A stretch of 64,000 bases of DNA from Laetiporus sulphureus 93-53. Taxonomy: Eukaryota; Basidiomycota; Agaricomycetes; Polyporales; Laetiporaceae. Location: positions 1,116,249 to 1,180,248 of the forward strand of contig NW_024468514.1 in assembly GCF_001632365.1 (NCBI RefSeq). Reading direction: 5' to 3'. This document shows, piece after piece, positions 1 to 11,051 of the stretch. Numbering within the stretch: the stretch's first letter is position 1; each line of letters begins with the position of its first letter. Under the pieces are notes generated by a model, which was given only the letters and a program-made list of their open reading frames with translations, made no database searches and was not told where the DNA came from. Made by a program: the position numbers and the translations under genes.

Positions 1-1846
1 TCCACGCGATGCGGCGTAGCATCAGTTTCTTGTATTGCCGGATGAACTTGGATGCTCCCTCTATGTAGACCATGCTGAATGCAGGGTTGAAGATGCACAC
101 GCCCGTAAGGCTCATCTGCTCGGCGTTTTTGCGCACTTTGAACCTGTGAGCAGGATCGGAAAGTGTCTTGACCCTAAAGAAGGTAACGTTGTTCAGTGAA
201 GATTATCCACCGCAAAAGATTGCAGACGTACTTGAACACGGCACCGTATATACCCTTCTTCTCCTCTTCGGCCTTCTTATTCTCGATCTTCTCCTTCCGT
301 TGCTCGTCTGTCAACTTCCGCTCGGCATTCATCTTCTCGTGTGCATGCTTTCGCATGGCCACCTCTCTTCTAATCCTCGCTTCCACGCGAGTGGGGTCTT
401 GGACGGCATCCGACGTCAAGACCTTCATGAGGTTGGCAAGACGAACTACAAAATGGAACTGCGTGAACACAAAATATCGCACTGGACTATCGCGGACACA
501 TACCCTTCGGCGCATCTGGAGGGATCAGACCCATACGAATACGGTCTCTTTTATCCTGAAGCTCTGCCTGGCGGCGCTGCTTCCTCATCTTCTTTTGCTC
601 CTGCATCATAAAGTCGCGTCAATGCTAGTCTAAATGCTAAGGGAATCCCTAAGCGAACCTTCTTAATGAGCTTCAAGGGCTTCATAGCCAGCTTGTTCTT
701 GTCTCCAGGAGCAGGAATAGGTATCGGGTGCTGAACATACATGGTGATCGGCGAATTGTTGGTGCGGATGTTCATTTGCGCCACTCCGAGCACGAGGTCA
801 TCGTAAGTCTTGTTCGGCAGCAGTGCAGCATCCCACCACTCTGCTGCAGGAGGAGGCTCTCGCTGTATGCAGCCGCACGTCAGCACAGGTTATATTCGAA
901 TTGTACATTAGTGGGACGAACCCTGATGTTCTTCTCGAGTGTCTCGAACTCCGCGTCCAACCCCGCTTTCTTTGCGCTCTCGGCAATCCTCTGCTTGAGT
1001 TGCTCCAGCTGAGCTTCCTGCCGCACCTGGTTCGCGATCTGGACGTATTTTCCTTTCGGGTTGAATCTCAAGCTCCTGCCGACACGCTCTTTTGGAGCTC
1101 CTTCGAATCCGCTATCAGGAACGGCGGCAGCTCCTGACGCGTATGGGTTAGCCTTCGACTCGATCGGGACAGCTGGAACAGGTGGCGGTGGCGGTGTCGG
1201 AGCATTGCGGACGTTCGCCTGGTGACCGCAGAGTTCAGTAAAGGAGGATATTAGATTTTTGGCAAATGACGATACCTTGATAGACGCAAATTTGGGCTGC
1301 ATCGGCTTGTACCTATCCTTCTTGGATTGGGGGGCCGTAGGGGTGTTGTCGAGCAACAAAGGGTGAGCGGCCATCTTGAGACCCGCTCCTTGTTGAGCAG
1401 GCTCAGGGGGTCGATTCCTCTTTCCTGTCTGCGAAAGCGACTATCACTCTATGTCAATAACAGCGAGTGTGTTCATGGCGTGGCAGCGCACCATGTACGG
1501 GTTGTCCTTGACCGCCAGCTTACTCTGCGCCTCCGCCACACGCCTCTTTGCCTCAGCGACCCGACGAGCAAGATCGCTCGGCACCGACGGAGCAGGTGAT
1601 CCCGCTGTTGGCGATGCCATCACAGGGCTTGCAACCGCAGCCGGCGGCGCGGTCATCGCTGCTGGGGCATTCTTCTTCATTGCAGCAATCTTCGCGGCAA
1701 TTTCTGCCTTCTTCTGCGTAATGAGCGCCTCGGCGGAGATCTGCCGTGTCGTGTCGTATGAGCATGAATACTGTCCGAAGGATGAATGACGATTGACTTA
1801 CCGCTGGAGAGGAACCAGGTCCATTGGAGGGCGTCTGAGCGGGCAA
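1..1846 (-). CDS. PRP3: U4/U6 snRNP protein Prp3, C-terminus cut by window start
   Basis: Core component of the U4/U6.U5 tri-snRNP in the nucleus, needed for spliceosome assembly. Spliced translation gives the family signature in order: EWWDAALLP, then MRKQRRQAELQDKRDRIRMGLIPP, followed by LANLMKVLTSDAVQDPTRVEA and ERKLTDEQRKEK. The beginning of the C-terminal domain, LTGVCIFNPAFSMVYIEG and KLMLRRIAW, runs off base 1. At least six short introns interrupt it, for example 1741-1801, 1429-1491 and 1219-1275 with GT and AG ends. The exon upstream of 1801 has no in-frame ATG before a stop, so a further 5' exon above about 1846 is likely and the true start is unresolved. The proline-rich N-terminal region is alanine-rich and poorly conserved. 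The gene is divergent from the uL16m gene. Confidence 0.93.
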
Positions 1847-1924
1847 AGGCGGTTATAGACACGGATGAAAAACATTGTAAAGGGTCAATTCACCTTCAGC
1901 TAAGAAAAAGAGAGCGACTCACGG

Positions 1925-2422
1925 CATCACTACAGGAAAGCAGTCATCAGCCCCGATACCGTTCCTAAAGACCAAACGACGCACCTTTTGAACTTTTTTG
2001 ACGAACTAATATCCCCAGAGCCGTCGAAGGGGCGTTTCGAGCTCATCATGCGTGAATAACAGCGTAGCCGACAAGTGAGCTATTAGAAGTGATGGTGGCA
2101 GTTCAGAATCAGGACCGCGAACATGCGCTGAGAGGGCGCTTATTATTTCGCTTAATATGGTTCATTTTCCCACGTTACTACAGCTTCGCAGAAAGTGATC
2201 AATAGAACGAGAGATATATATTCCTTCGTATTCGTTGCACTCCTCTGTCATAAATCTGTGTTTCTCAATCAAAATCCAAAGAATACGGACATGTGGGTGA
2301 ATGGTAGGGTCAACTCGGCATTTGGGAAGACGCCATAATGACTTTCAGCCACAACGTGCTGACTAAGCATCCCTGGAGCTGCCTAACGTGAATTGCGCTG
2401 AGTTACGTAATCGCGGTCTACT
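1925..2422. promoter_or_regulatory. Divergent promoter region between PRP3 and MRPL16
   Basis: About 500 bp lie between two divergently transcribed housekeeping genes, so it must carry both promoters. I see AT-rich stretches (around 2205-2225 and 2255-2275) but no convincing TATA box at the expected distance from either gene. The 5' end of PRP3 may extend into the left part of it. Confidence 0.5.
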
Positions 2423-3221
2423 ATGCTCGCTCTTTCATCCGCCCGCTCGCTGCTGGCTGCGTGCCGGCCGTCGACGTCGATCTTCTCGTATGTCTCGAGA
2501 TCGTTAGCACCCGCACTTCCGCTGGGCTTTGCGCGCTTCCGCTCCCAGTTCGCGCCGCGACGCGTCAAATTCTTGAAGCGGCATAAGGGCGTTGTACCCA
2601 TTCCTATTGGAGGCTCGATCAAGGGCACGACGCTCGCATTTGGAGACTTTGGGATACGGATTAAGGAGAATGGGAAGAGGCTGACTGCGAAGCAGCTCTC
2701 GTCCGCAGAGGAGGCGATCAAGAGGAAGATCAAGCTGGTAAAGGGCGCAAAGGTGTTCATGAGAGTGTTCCCGGACATTCCGGTTTGCATCAAGGCAAGT
2801 TTGAGCATCGACTAAATTGGAGCATGTGTTAGATGATGTTTTGCAGGGGAATGAAACGCGTATGGGTAAAGGAAAGGGGACTTTCGAATTCTGGGCTACT
2901 CGGTTAGTGTCTGAATTCATAACTGTTCGCAGCCAAATGCTCACTCGTTGCATGAAGTGTTGCACCAGGTCGCGTCATCTTTGAGGTTGGTGGTGTTCCA
3001 ATCCGGGAGGAGGTTGCGCGTGAAGGTACAGGTTCTTGTCCATGCTTTGTGGTGGCGGCTCGACTGAAACTCCCCCAACCGCAGCCCTTCGTCTCGGAGC
3101 AGACAAGCTACCGACCGTTATGGAGTTCATCACCCATGATACACCACCACGCCTTGGAAGTCTGGTGGTACCAGCAGAAGAGCTTGCAGCGATGCCGATT
3201 GTCCCTGTGCGTGCACCATAG
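2423..3221 (+). CDS. MRPL16: Mitochondrial large-subunit ribosomal protein uL16m (MRPL16)
   Basis: Structural protein of the mitochondrial large ribosomal subunit. Four exons (2423-2794, 2847-2902, 2958-3025, 3085-3221) give 210 aa. Residues 1-40 are basic and serine/alanine-rich, as expected of a mitochondrial presequence. The L16 core follows: RRVKFLKRHKG, then GNETRMGKGKGTFEFWATR, VAPGRVIFEVGG and REEVAREALRLGADKLP, which match the bacterial L16 tRNA-site loop and C-terminal helix. Intron 1 (2795-2846) starts with GCAAGT rather than GT; only this GC-AG splice joins K to GNETRMGKGKG in frame. The other two introns are GT-AG. The start is the first ATG and leaves a plausible targeting peptide. 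Confidence 0.95.
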
Positions 3222-3562
3222 CGGCGACATTGTGGCCTCTGTCTTTTTCATTACCCAATTTTTTCCGCTATCCTGAGTTGTACTCAGATGTATCGATAAT
3301 CATCACGGCCATGCATCGGGCAAATGTCAAACGTTAGTGATGAACGATTGACCAGTACGATCTCCAGCTTTGCCTGCGCCTACACCATGGACACTTCATT
3401 CAGGCACTCCGCATACAACTGCGAACCATGTTTCGCTCACTTTCTCATAGTGACATGAAACACCGTGTCTCCGAGCACCGCAAGTTCTTGCAGTGTATCC
3501 ACGAGCCGTTTCCATCTTGACACTGGACAGAACGTAGGAACCATGACCCCACAACTAGTCTA
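3222..3562. other. Intergenic gap between convergent genes
   Basis: About 340 bp between the 3' ends of the uL16m gene and the unrecognised minus-strand gene. It should hold both 3' UTRs and termination signals. I see no open frame or repeat worth reporting. Confidence 0.5.
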
Positions 3563-4305
3563 TCACGGTGTAGCAGTAGGTGTAGCAGTAGCGGTAGCGT
3601 CAACAGTAGCATTAGCATCAACATTAACTGCTTTTTTGCTCTGAGTCTTCGCGTTCTCCAGCTCCCACAACCACCGCACATCCCGTCTCACGCTGCCTAT
3701 CCGTGATCTTTGCCGCCGCTTGTTCAGATGCGACCAATCCTGCCCAACGCCCACCTCCTTCCCGAAAACGGGCTTCTCTTTGGGCTTCGGCGGTACAGGC
3801 TTGTTCGTGAGGATCTGCCACCGCCATATACTCACCGGGGCGAGGGTGTGGTCAGCATGTTTCTTTCCTGAACGCGAGAGGCTGTGCAGACGCTTCGCGC
3901 GTTCCTCTTTTGGTAGTGCCTCGATCTTGTGCACCTGCTGGATGTCGTTCGAGTTAACCAGCGAGCGGAGCACGACGCGCTTCAGGTGCCTATATATGCA
4001 GCAGTAGTCCATCTGAAACGCGTATGAGCAATAGGTCATGCGTCTACTCACTGCATTGACCTGATTATATGCGTCGGATATGGCGGCTCCGTGGAGTGTT
4101 GTTTCGCAGCAGCAGCATTCTTCGCAGGAGATTGCAGAATCTCGCCTTTTGCGGCGAACTCCTGCTGCACCGCAAGTTTGTATATTTCGTGCGCGGTGGG
4201 CGGTGTCTGCTGCGAGGATATGATGGAGAGAACGAGCTGCCGAGCCTCCTCCGTCGCTGTACGCCGCCCGGATAACGCGCGTAGAATTGAGGCAACTCCG
4301 GACAT
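3563..4305 (-). CDS. Conserved-looking protein of unknown function, possibly mitochondrial
   Basis: Two exons (4305-4052 and 3989-3563) joined by a GTGAGT...ATATAG intron give 226 aa. The start is the ATG giving MSGVASILRALSGRRTAT, an amphipathic basic N-terminus that fits a mitochondrial presequence. The middle contains TPPTAHEIYKLAVQQEF and HLKRVVLRSLVNSNDIQQV. A basic region follows with HSLSRSGKKHADH and WRWQILTNKPVPPKP. The last 20 residues are a low-complexity run of Ala, Thr, Asp and Val encoded by a degenerate trinucleotide repeat. I do not recognise the family. Its neighbour is a mitochondrial ribosomal protein, which is only weak support for a mitochondrial role. Splicing preserves the frame exactly, so the gene model itself is good. 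Confidence 0.7.
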
Positions 4306-4508
4306 GACCACAAGTCAAGTGGGCGAGAGTCTCAGACGAAAGAAAGAAGGATATATCCTGCTTAACTTATCCCAGTCTTATCTTAAGTGAATGTAAGCTC
4401 CAAATCAGGCAAGTATTGATTATCATGCCAGATACTTCGTGGGCGCCTGGCGTTCGCCTTCGACTTGTGCCTCCTCCACGCTGCCTTCATCCCTTTTTGC
4501 ATAACACC

Positions 4509-7085
4509 ATGCCTCCTCGCCGACATCCACCACAATCCAACGGTAATACAGCTGCGGGGAGCGTAACTAATGCTCGTCCACAACAGACGCCGTCGCCGCT
4601 CATACCGATGCAACAGCAGCCTAAGCGGCAGATCGGTATGACGCCCGCCATTTATGAGAACAATATGCGTGTCCTTTTGCGCCGGGAACCGACAATCACG
4701 TCCATCTTTGACCAATTTAGCCATGTCTGTGTCTACCATCACAATGGCAGCAAGTGGGAAAAGCAGGGATACGAGGGGAGCATGTTTCTCTTCGAGAAGT
4801 GCGTATGGTCTCGTGTAACGCTCGTGTCCGCCATCGTTCATCCCATACAGGCAGACATATCCGCCATACGGCTTCTTTATACTTAATCGAATGGGCACTG
4901 AAGATTACATTCGCCCGATCTACCCCGAGGACGACATGGACGTCCTCGGTGACTATGTGATGTATCGATACTACCCCAAGTTTACTCAGGTCCGCGTCGC
5001 GATGGATATACCCTATCCTATTCCTCCAGAGCGTCGTGCCGCACTTGAAGCGGAAGTTATGCGTCATATGACCCCGGAGGAGATTGAGGCTTCACGAGAT
5101 ACCAAAGGAAAGGAGTGGAGAGGATCGTCGGTGACTATTGGTCTGTGGATGTTCGCAACGGATGCTCGAGAGCCGTTAAAGGATGTCATGATGCGGTGAG
5201 CAACTAGCCACAATTTTCGTTTCCTATGCTAAACAAACACAGGCTGCACTTTTATATCAAGCAGAACAAGCCATACCCGGAAGAATTCCGTTACGGACCA
5301 GGCCGTCCACCCCCTCCAAATCCACATCTTCGTACTGCCAGCCGCTCCTCTATCTCATCGGCGTCGCAAGGTACTTGCTCTGACATTTTGATTCAGACCG
5401 ATGCTTATAAAGCTCTGCTTCAGACGAGGACGACCATCACCATCCGCGAATGATTGCACAGCCTACCAATATGACGCAGGCGGCTGCTTCTGCATATTCT
5501 ACCGGGGTTGCGCCCACTACAACCAACGCCGAGCTTGATAAGCTTTTCGCGAAGTTGCTCCCGTCGGCTCCGAGCACGCCTGCTCCTGCAGTCCAAGCAC
5601 CTGCGGCGCAGCCCACGACATCGACATTGTCGATCGACGATCTCTTTGCGTCGATCACAGGGGCAAAACCCGTACAAGCAAGCAAGCCTCCCATACCTGT
5701 CTCTGCCTCCCCTGCGCAGGCGACATCCACTCGTGGGCTCGCGCTACTTGACTCAATATTCGCGTCCGCGTCGCATCAGCCTCTCCCCCAACCAGAGCCT
5801 CAGCCCACCGCAGACGTCCGTCGTGCTACACCCGTGTACGCTCCACCGCTCCCACACAGCTCGTTGCCCTCTCAGCCGGAAGAGATCCAGATCACCTCCC
5901 CTAAGCCACAGTCGAGCACACTGCCGCAGATCTTGAACCAAAACGTCATTGCATCTCTGCTCGGGCTGAGCGCGGGCTCTGGCTCACGCTCATCTTCTGC
6001 GGCACCAAGCTCGGCGGGCTCGCGTCGCTCGGGTCTGAACCGCTATGAAGGCGACAACGAGTTCAGCGAAGGTGAGGCAGTGTCCGAATCGGGCTATTCG
6101 GCATCGAGCACCGTGTTGGACGCCGACGCAAGCCCGGCCGTTCTTGCAGCCGGTTCGTCATCTGGGCTGCCGTTACTGGCAGCGCTGTCTTTGGGAAGGG
6201 CAGCGGCGCCGAATGGACGCGGTACATCAGGCATCGAGGGAGATGTGACTCCTCGTGCCGCTGTCCGTGGGATGGAGCCGTTCTCTCCATCTCTACAGGC
6301 GCAGGAAAACTCGCACCTGGCATCCGTGCCGTCCGTTTCCGCTGCCTCGTTAACCACAAGTGATGCCAGCTCCACTTCCTCCTCCACGCCAGCCGAGAAT
6401 GCCTCGCGGCAGCGGCCGCTCGTGCCTTTCGAGGCCGATTCCGAGCTGTGGCCATACCCACGCGCACCGCTGGAGGAGACTGTTGCGGAAGACGACGCGG
6501 ACGTGGTGGAGCTCGACTTTACGGACACGCGCGCCCTAAGCGATCCTATACTTTTCTCGAGCCGGTTGAAGGAGAAGCAGAGTAAGCCGGACGGCGCCGA
6601 GAAGAAGAAAAAGAAGAACAAGAAAGAGCGTTTGGCACAGCGCGAAAAGCAAAAGGAGGAGATTGAGCAGAGTTGGGATGACCCGATGAAGGGGCAGGTG
6701 CGTACTCGGGAGCAGGCGGCGGCGGATGTGGCCGCTACTTCGGCTTCTGCTCCTGTTGTGAACGGTGCCGTGAATGGTGCTGTGAATGGCAAGAAAGCGA
6801 CAAATGGCGCTCCGGTAGCGTCGAAGACGAATGGTAATATTGCGTGTTCGTCCGGCCGCATGCAAGCTGAGGCTGCGGCGGAAGCTATCATCTCAACTGT
6901 GGCGTCGCAGCCTGGAGGAATTGGCAAGGATGTCTCTCGCAATGATTTTGTGCAGGAGCTGCTCACCCTGATTCATGTGAGTTGTTCACCTACGTGCATT
7001 GCGCTTAGTGCTAACGGTCCTTCTCAAGACGGACAGGAATTTCGTCGATAGGTTGTGGCATGGCTACTTGGAGCGAGCCGCTTGA
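4509..7085 (+). CDS. DCP1: mRNA-decapping protein Dcp1 with C-terminal trimerisation motif
   Basis: Activator of the Dcp2 decapping enzyme in cytoplasmic 5'-3' mRNA decay. Five exons (4509-4798, 4851-5195, 5243-5370, 5424-6976, 7029-7085) give 790 aa. An EVH1-type domain lies at about residues 45-240, with IYENNMRVLLRREPTITSIF, KWEKQGYEGSMFLFEK, YPPYGFFILNRMG and LHFYIKQNKPYPEEF. A long low-complexity linker rich in Ala, Ser and Pro follows, with a lysine-rich block near 6600. The last exon completes a C-terminal helix, FVQELLTLIHTDRNFVDRL and WHGYLERAA, resembling the Dcp1 trimerisation domain of animals. The start at 4509 is preferred; an in-frame ATG at 4425 would add 28 residues. Confidence 0.9.
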
Positions 7086-7721
7086 GTTTTCTTGTGTTAT
7101 CAATCATAATGACACTGGCCGTTGCTTTCGTTGCCATACGCTATTGCTTTCACGATATTCATCGTATTTTTGGTACCTCCACGACTTCCTTATAGACGCG
7201 ATTTACGACGCACATTATCGCTCCGCTCATTTCTATCTAGCAACCTAGTAGTCCTATGTATCATTGTGCAGAGTTTTTGCTGTTTCCGCGATCTATATCG
7301 TTGTCGCTTTGTATTGTAGCATCGGTGTCATCTCATCTTGAGTTCTTGGACTGATACCACACGAGTTCATGGATTGCGGATATGTATCACTGATGCCAGA
7401 TCTCATAAATTGAGAGAATATCCTGCGCGAGGTTATATGTCACCTCAGTTGTCCGGCTGTTTATCCTTGAACACATTGTGCGCAAGGCGGCCAAGACCGT
7501 GGCTACTCAGTTTGCACGCACCCCGAAGGCGATAAAGGCTCCGCGTGGTAACAGGTAAATGTCCCTTCCACGAGGTGGCGCCGCGCGTTCGTCCTTCTGC
7601 CGTGTAGAATCATCATATACCATATCACAATGGGTACATAAAACATACAGGTTGTGTCGAGATGATTGGTATGCGTAAAACGGAAAGAGACGACACCATG
7701 CACAACGTTAGAACTGTAGAT
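7086..7721. other. Intergenic region between convergent genes
   Basis: About 640 bp between the 3' ends of DCP1 and the coiled-coil gene. Only short chance open frames are visible and no repeat or RNA gene was recognised. Confidence 0.5.
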
Positions 7722-8999
7722 TCAATCGCGACAGCGAATGCGACCGATTCTACCCGCTGTCGGGCAACGCTGGCCAGCATTGCGCCGTTTCTTTTCATTC
7801 TCCTCCTGAGTGTAGATGACATTGAGGGCGTGCGCGAAGATAGCGGCCAGTTTCACGGCCGTCTCGCGGTGCTCCATCACAAGCTTCGGCACGACATATG
7901 GGATGAAGAATTCCGCGCTGTAGCGCGTCTTCTCGGTTTGAATAAGGTTGCCACAGGACCGACCCAGCACCTGAATGCGAAGAGGATGGAGAACAAACGC
8001 GCGCACGTTGTCTGCGGTGATGTCGTTCTCGGATTTGAATGCCCAGGGAAATGCAGACCACGATAACTGCTCCAGTTGGGCTCCACGGATTGTTGTGTCC
8101 TTCTGCAGGCGTGTCCAGTTCTCTTCATGGACCCTGAAAAGATCTCGTAGAGTCTTCTCCTCGGCTTCCTCGCGAGCTTTCTCCCTCTGCTCCTCCAAAG
8201 CCCTTTGCTCTGCCTCACGAGCAGCAGCCTCTCGTTCTTTCAGAAGCAGCTCTTCCTCGCGTCTCTGCTCGATGGCGTCCAGCTCTTCCTCCAGGCTACG
8301 CAGACGTTTACGCGCGCGTCTTATACGCAGCAGAAGCTTTCCATACGTAATACGGGCCTCTTTGAGCTGTTGCTGCTCGAACGCACACGCGTCTCTGGCA
8401 GCTTGCGCCTCTGCCTCCAATTTTCCAAGCTCCGCCTTCAAGCGCTTCTTCTCCTTGGCATAATGAGCATCAAGCTCTTCAGTAGCTTGCTTACTACTCT
8501 TCTTCGTCGTCGAAGAGGCAGCACCAACGGCCTCGGAATCCTCGGCGAGATTGACAACGACGACCTTGGCGGCTGACGTCCCAGACCGGACTCCTTTCAC
8601 TGGCTTAGGCTCCTCAGGTTCCTCGCTAAGGCGGGAGCCAAATGGAATCCTGGAAAATGAGCTACTCCGTTGTCTAGCAGTCTTTGTCACGTTACGCGTG
8701 CGGATAGGACCACCATGAGATGGAAAGATTGCCTGAGCGAGATCGTCGAGAGCGGGAGGCCGCTGGTATGGGTAGGCGAGGAGATCAGGCAATAGCTGAC
8801 TACGAAGGGCACGAGGCTGAGAGCTGGACTCCTTCGAAGCAATCCGCCTAGAGGAAGATGGAGTCGCCAGACATCTTATTGGAGGTGTCGCGCTGCGTCT
8901 TGAAATCGAGCGGGAGGGCCGTCTGGTGATAGTGCGCGAGAAGTACGGGAACTGACGGTGGTCTTGGCACGTCCGCGTGTGGGTGGCATACATTTTCAT
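7722..8999 (-). CDS. Coiled-coil protein, paralogue of the gene at 27.1 kb
   Basis: Single-exon gene of 425 aa. The N-terminus (1-150) is Arg/Ser-rich and probably disordered. Residues about 165-300 form a long charged coiled coil rich in Glu, Lys, Arg, Ala and Leu (AEQRALEEQREKAREEAEEK). A C-terminal globular domain of about 110 residues follows: NWTRLQKDTTI, LSWSAFPWAFKSENDITADN, VRAFVLHPLR and RYSAEFFIPYVVPKLVMEHR. The same blocks occur in the 486-aa protein at 27095-28555. From memory the layout (W-x-x-L, PW, DIT, HP, RE, helix) resembles a large basidiomycete-specific family with a similar C-terminal module, but no biochemical role is known to me. The first ATG, MKMYATHT, is taken as start. 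Confidence 0.75.
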   Translation of the reverse strand: MKMYATHTRTCQDHRQFPYFSRTITRRPSRSISRRSATPPIRCLATPSSSRRIASKESSSQPRALRSQLLPDLLAYPYQRPPALDDLAQAIFPSHGGPIRTRNVTKTARQRSSSFSRIPFGSRLSEEPEEPKPVKGVRSGTSAAKVVVVNLAEDSEAVGAASSTTKKSSKQATEELDAHYAKEKKRLKAELGKLEAEAQAARDACAFEQQQLKEARITYGKLLLRIRRARKRLRSLEEELDAIEQRREEELLLKEREAAAREAEQRALEEQREKAREEAEEKTLRDLFRVHEENWTRLQKDTTIRGAQLEQLSWSAFPWAFKSENDITADNVRAFVLHPLRIQVLGRSCGNLIQTEKTRYSAEFFIPYVVPKLVMEHRETAVKLAAIFAHALNVIYTQEENEKKRRNAGQRCPTAGRIGRIRCRD

Positions 9000-10780
9000 C
9001 CCCGTGGCTGCGGAACATATAACATCAACTTAGCATGAGAGACGCGACGGAAAAGCTGATGTGGCCCACCGCCCAAACACAACGTGCTGTCGAGAGAAAC
9101 CCAAAAAGATCGTGAATGGGTGGCGCCTTCGAGGTATCCTTGAATGAATAAGCCTGGGGAGGGAAGGGGAAGGCAATAGTCAATGCCAATGTGGCCGTGA
9201 TCCCTAAATACTGACAACTAGGGTGGATTCCTCCCATGATCCGGCCTATGGCCAGTGCCACACAGGCGGCCATATTCTGGAACATACCGAGAAGAACACG
9301 TTGCAACAGAAAATAGACAAGTTCAATTCGTTGCGCCTTGGCATTGTATTTCAGACGGTCCAGCCAATAAGTTCCCGGGTTTCCGGGGAGGGGTGGGGAT
9401 TGACCGTACATTCGTGCTATCTAGATTTCCAATGTACTTCTCCCAGACGCGAACATCTTCCATTGCTGCGCAAATGCAAAATCAAGTCACCAAAGAGTAG
9501 CATTGAAATTATAGAAAGCGATGTCGGATATGCCGCAAGTTGTAAATTACACCGAGAGGAAATGCCCAAGGAAAGCCGTTCACAGTGCAGAACGCTCGTC
9601 GCAGTAATTGGCACCTTATGGTGCCCCTTGACTGACAGTGTTGGAATCTGGGCACAGAGCGCAGATGCGAGAGGCCCCGGTGCGACCTGTGCCACCGGCG
9701 TGGGAGAGTAGTAGCGCGCGTGTATATAATAGGGCGCGGCTACAATGGGACGGGCCATCGGTTTGGCCCCGTGGAGCCATCTTCTAGAGAGCGGGCGACT
9801 CCCGAACTCCTGGCCGCGCAGCGGGCTGGCCGGGAAACTCAACAGACAGGTCACAAAGGACGGTTATGTATTGTATGTTTCGAAGCCCTAGCACATAAAA
9901 CAAGTTTCAGCCAGCCGAGAGTTGCTGAACGCGAGAGTATAGACCGTGTTGCAGCTAGCACTGGAAGCCACATCACGGTTCGCCCAATGCTTAAGTGACA
10001 ATCAGCGCGACCACGTGACTTTCGCGTAGAGCGCGTCAAGTGACAGTCCGTCACAAACAAATCACCGCCGCGACCGTGGCTCGGGTCTCGGCGGTTATGA
10101 GTATGGCACGTTGTCAGAGAGAATTGAGCCGACCGACACGAATCGCGCAATATGTTATCGCCCGGAGCAAGCTATTGGTATCGTCACGCGAGTAGCGCGG
10201 AAGCGGACAGCTTGATCAATACAGGTTAGTAACATCTGTCCATCTCTGAGCGGCTGCGGAAAGAATGTAAGCTGCCTTTGACTCGGCGGTCGGTGTTTTG
10301 CATCCTAGTACTAGCGCATTATATCGAGCAGGACGATACCGTTGACAACGATCTGGCTATTCTCCATGGGACCACGCGCCGGCCAGCGCACCTCAACAAC
10401 GAATCACACGTCGACTTAACTACTATCCCGGCGCAGTGCGGGCAGTAGGGACACTCCATGCCCACTTAGCACCGCAGCATCTAATGTATCATGCGAGCGC
10501 GTCCGTAGCTGAAGTTAGCCTACAGTTCGCTTTCAACGCAGATGCGTTTTCGACAAATCAACTGACTCGACGTGCCTTGGCAAAATGCAGTTCCTAACGC
10601 CTTCGTCCTCTGCGGCGTAGCTGGAACATGCATCGAGTCAATACGGTGCTCTGCCTCCAGCTATCTGTGAGCGTCTCGTTGTCGCCACCAAACAGCCAGC
10701 GCTTTGATCAGAACGTGAAACGGTACACAACTTGCATGGTGCCGGCTCACCAGGTATTGTAGAGTACCTAGTCTTGCTTG
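9000..10780. other. Gene-poor intergenic region
   Basis: About 1.8 kb upstream of both the coiled-coil gene (minus) and the small secreted protein (plus). Open frames here lack ATG starts, family motifs or consistent splice structure. I found no tRNA, rRNA or repeat. Part of it must be the promoter of the coiled-coil gene. Confidence 0.45.
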
Positions 10781-10788
10781 TATAAGAG
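10781..10788 (+). promoter_or_regulatory. TATA box of the small secreted protein gene
   Basis: TATAAGAG lies 70 bp upstream of the ATG at 10851, a normal TATA-to-start-codon distance for a highly expressed fungal gene with a short leader. Confidence 0.5.
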
Positions 10789-10850
10789 GCCACCGGGTGC
10801 GGCTGAGGGGCACAGCTTCCAGCTTCATCTGTCGAAACCCCTCTAGCGGC

Positions 10851-11051
10851 ATGCGCTTCACCATCATAAGCCTCGCTCTCTCGGCCACTATCCTGGCAGG
10901 ACATGCCGTATCACTACCTACGTCAGATATCATCACCCCATGCCCCGATGTCGTTGTTTGCGCAATTGGACCGAACGGAGAGACATGTACGTGGCCTAGC
11001 TGCAATAATTCATGTCCGAGGGTCAGTCATTTGCCACACTACACGAACTGA
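10851..11051 (+). CDS. Small secreted cysteine-rich protein
   Basis: A 66-aa protein starting MRFTIISLALSATILAG, a clear signal peptide with a basic n-region and a hydrophobic core. Cleavage is predicted near residue 20-22. The mature part is about 45 aa and carries five cysteines (spacings of 5, 8, 4 and 3 residues), with a glycine/proline turn GPNGETCTWPSC. A TATA box 70 bp upstream supports expression. Small secreted cysteine-rich proteins in fungi act outside the cell, for example in interactions with hosts or other microbes, but no family is recognisable. An odd cysteine number suggests either a dimer or a missed 3' exon; the GTCAGT near 11018 could be a splice donor. Confidence 0.55.
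   Translation: MRFTIISLALSATILAGHAVSLPTSDIITPCPDVVVCAIGPNGETCTWPSCNNSCPRVSHLPHYTN

Noticed and set aside
9025..9854. Minus-strand open frames of 128 and 145 codons upstream of the first coiled-coil gene
   Set aside because: The reading frames overlap each other's flanks, the longer one begins with GTG, no family motif or consistent splice site supports them, and the region must contain a promoter.
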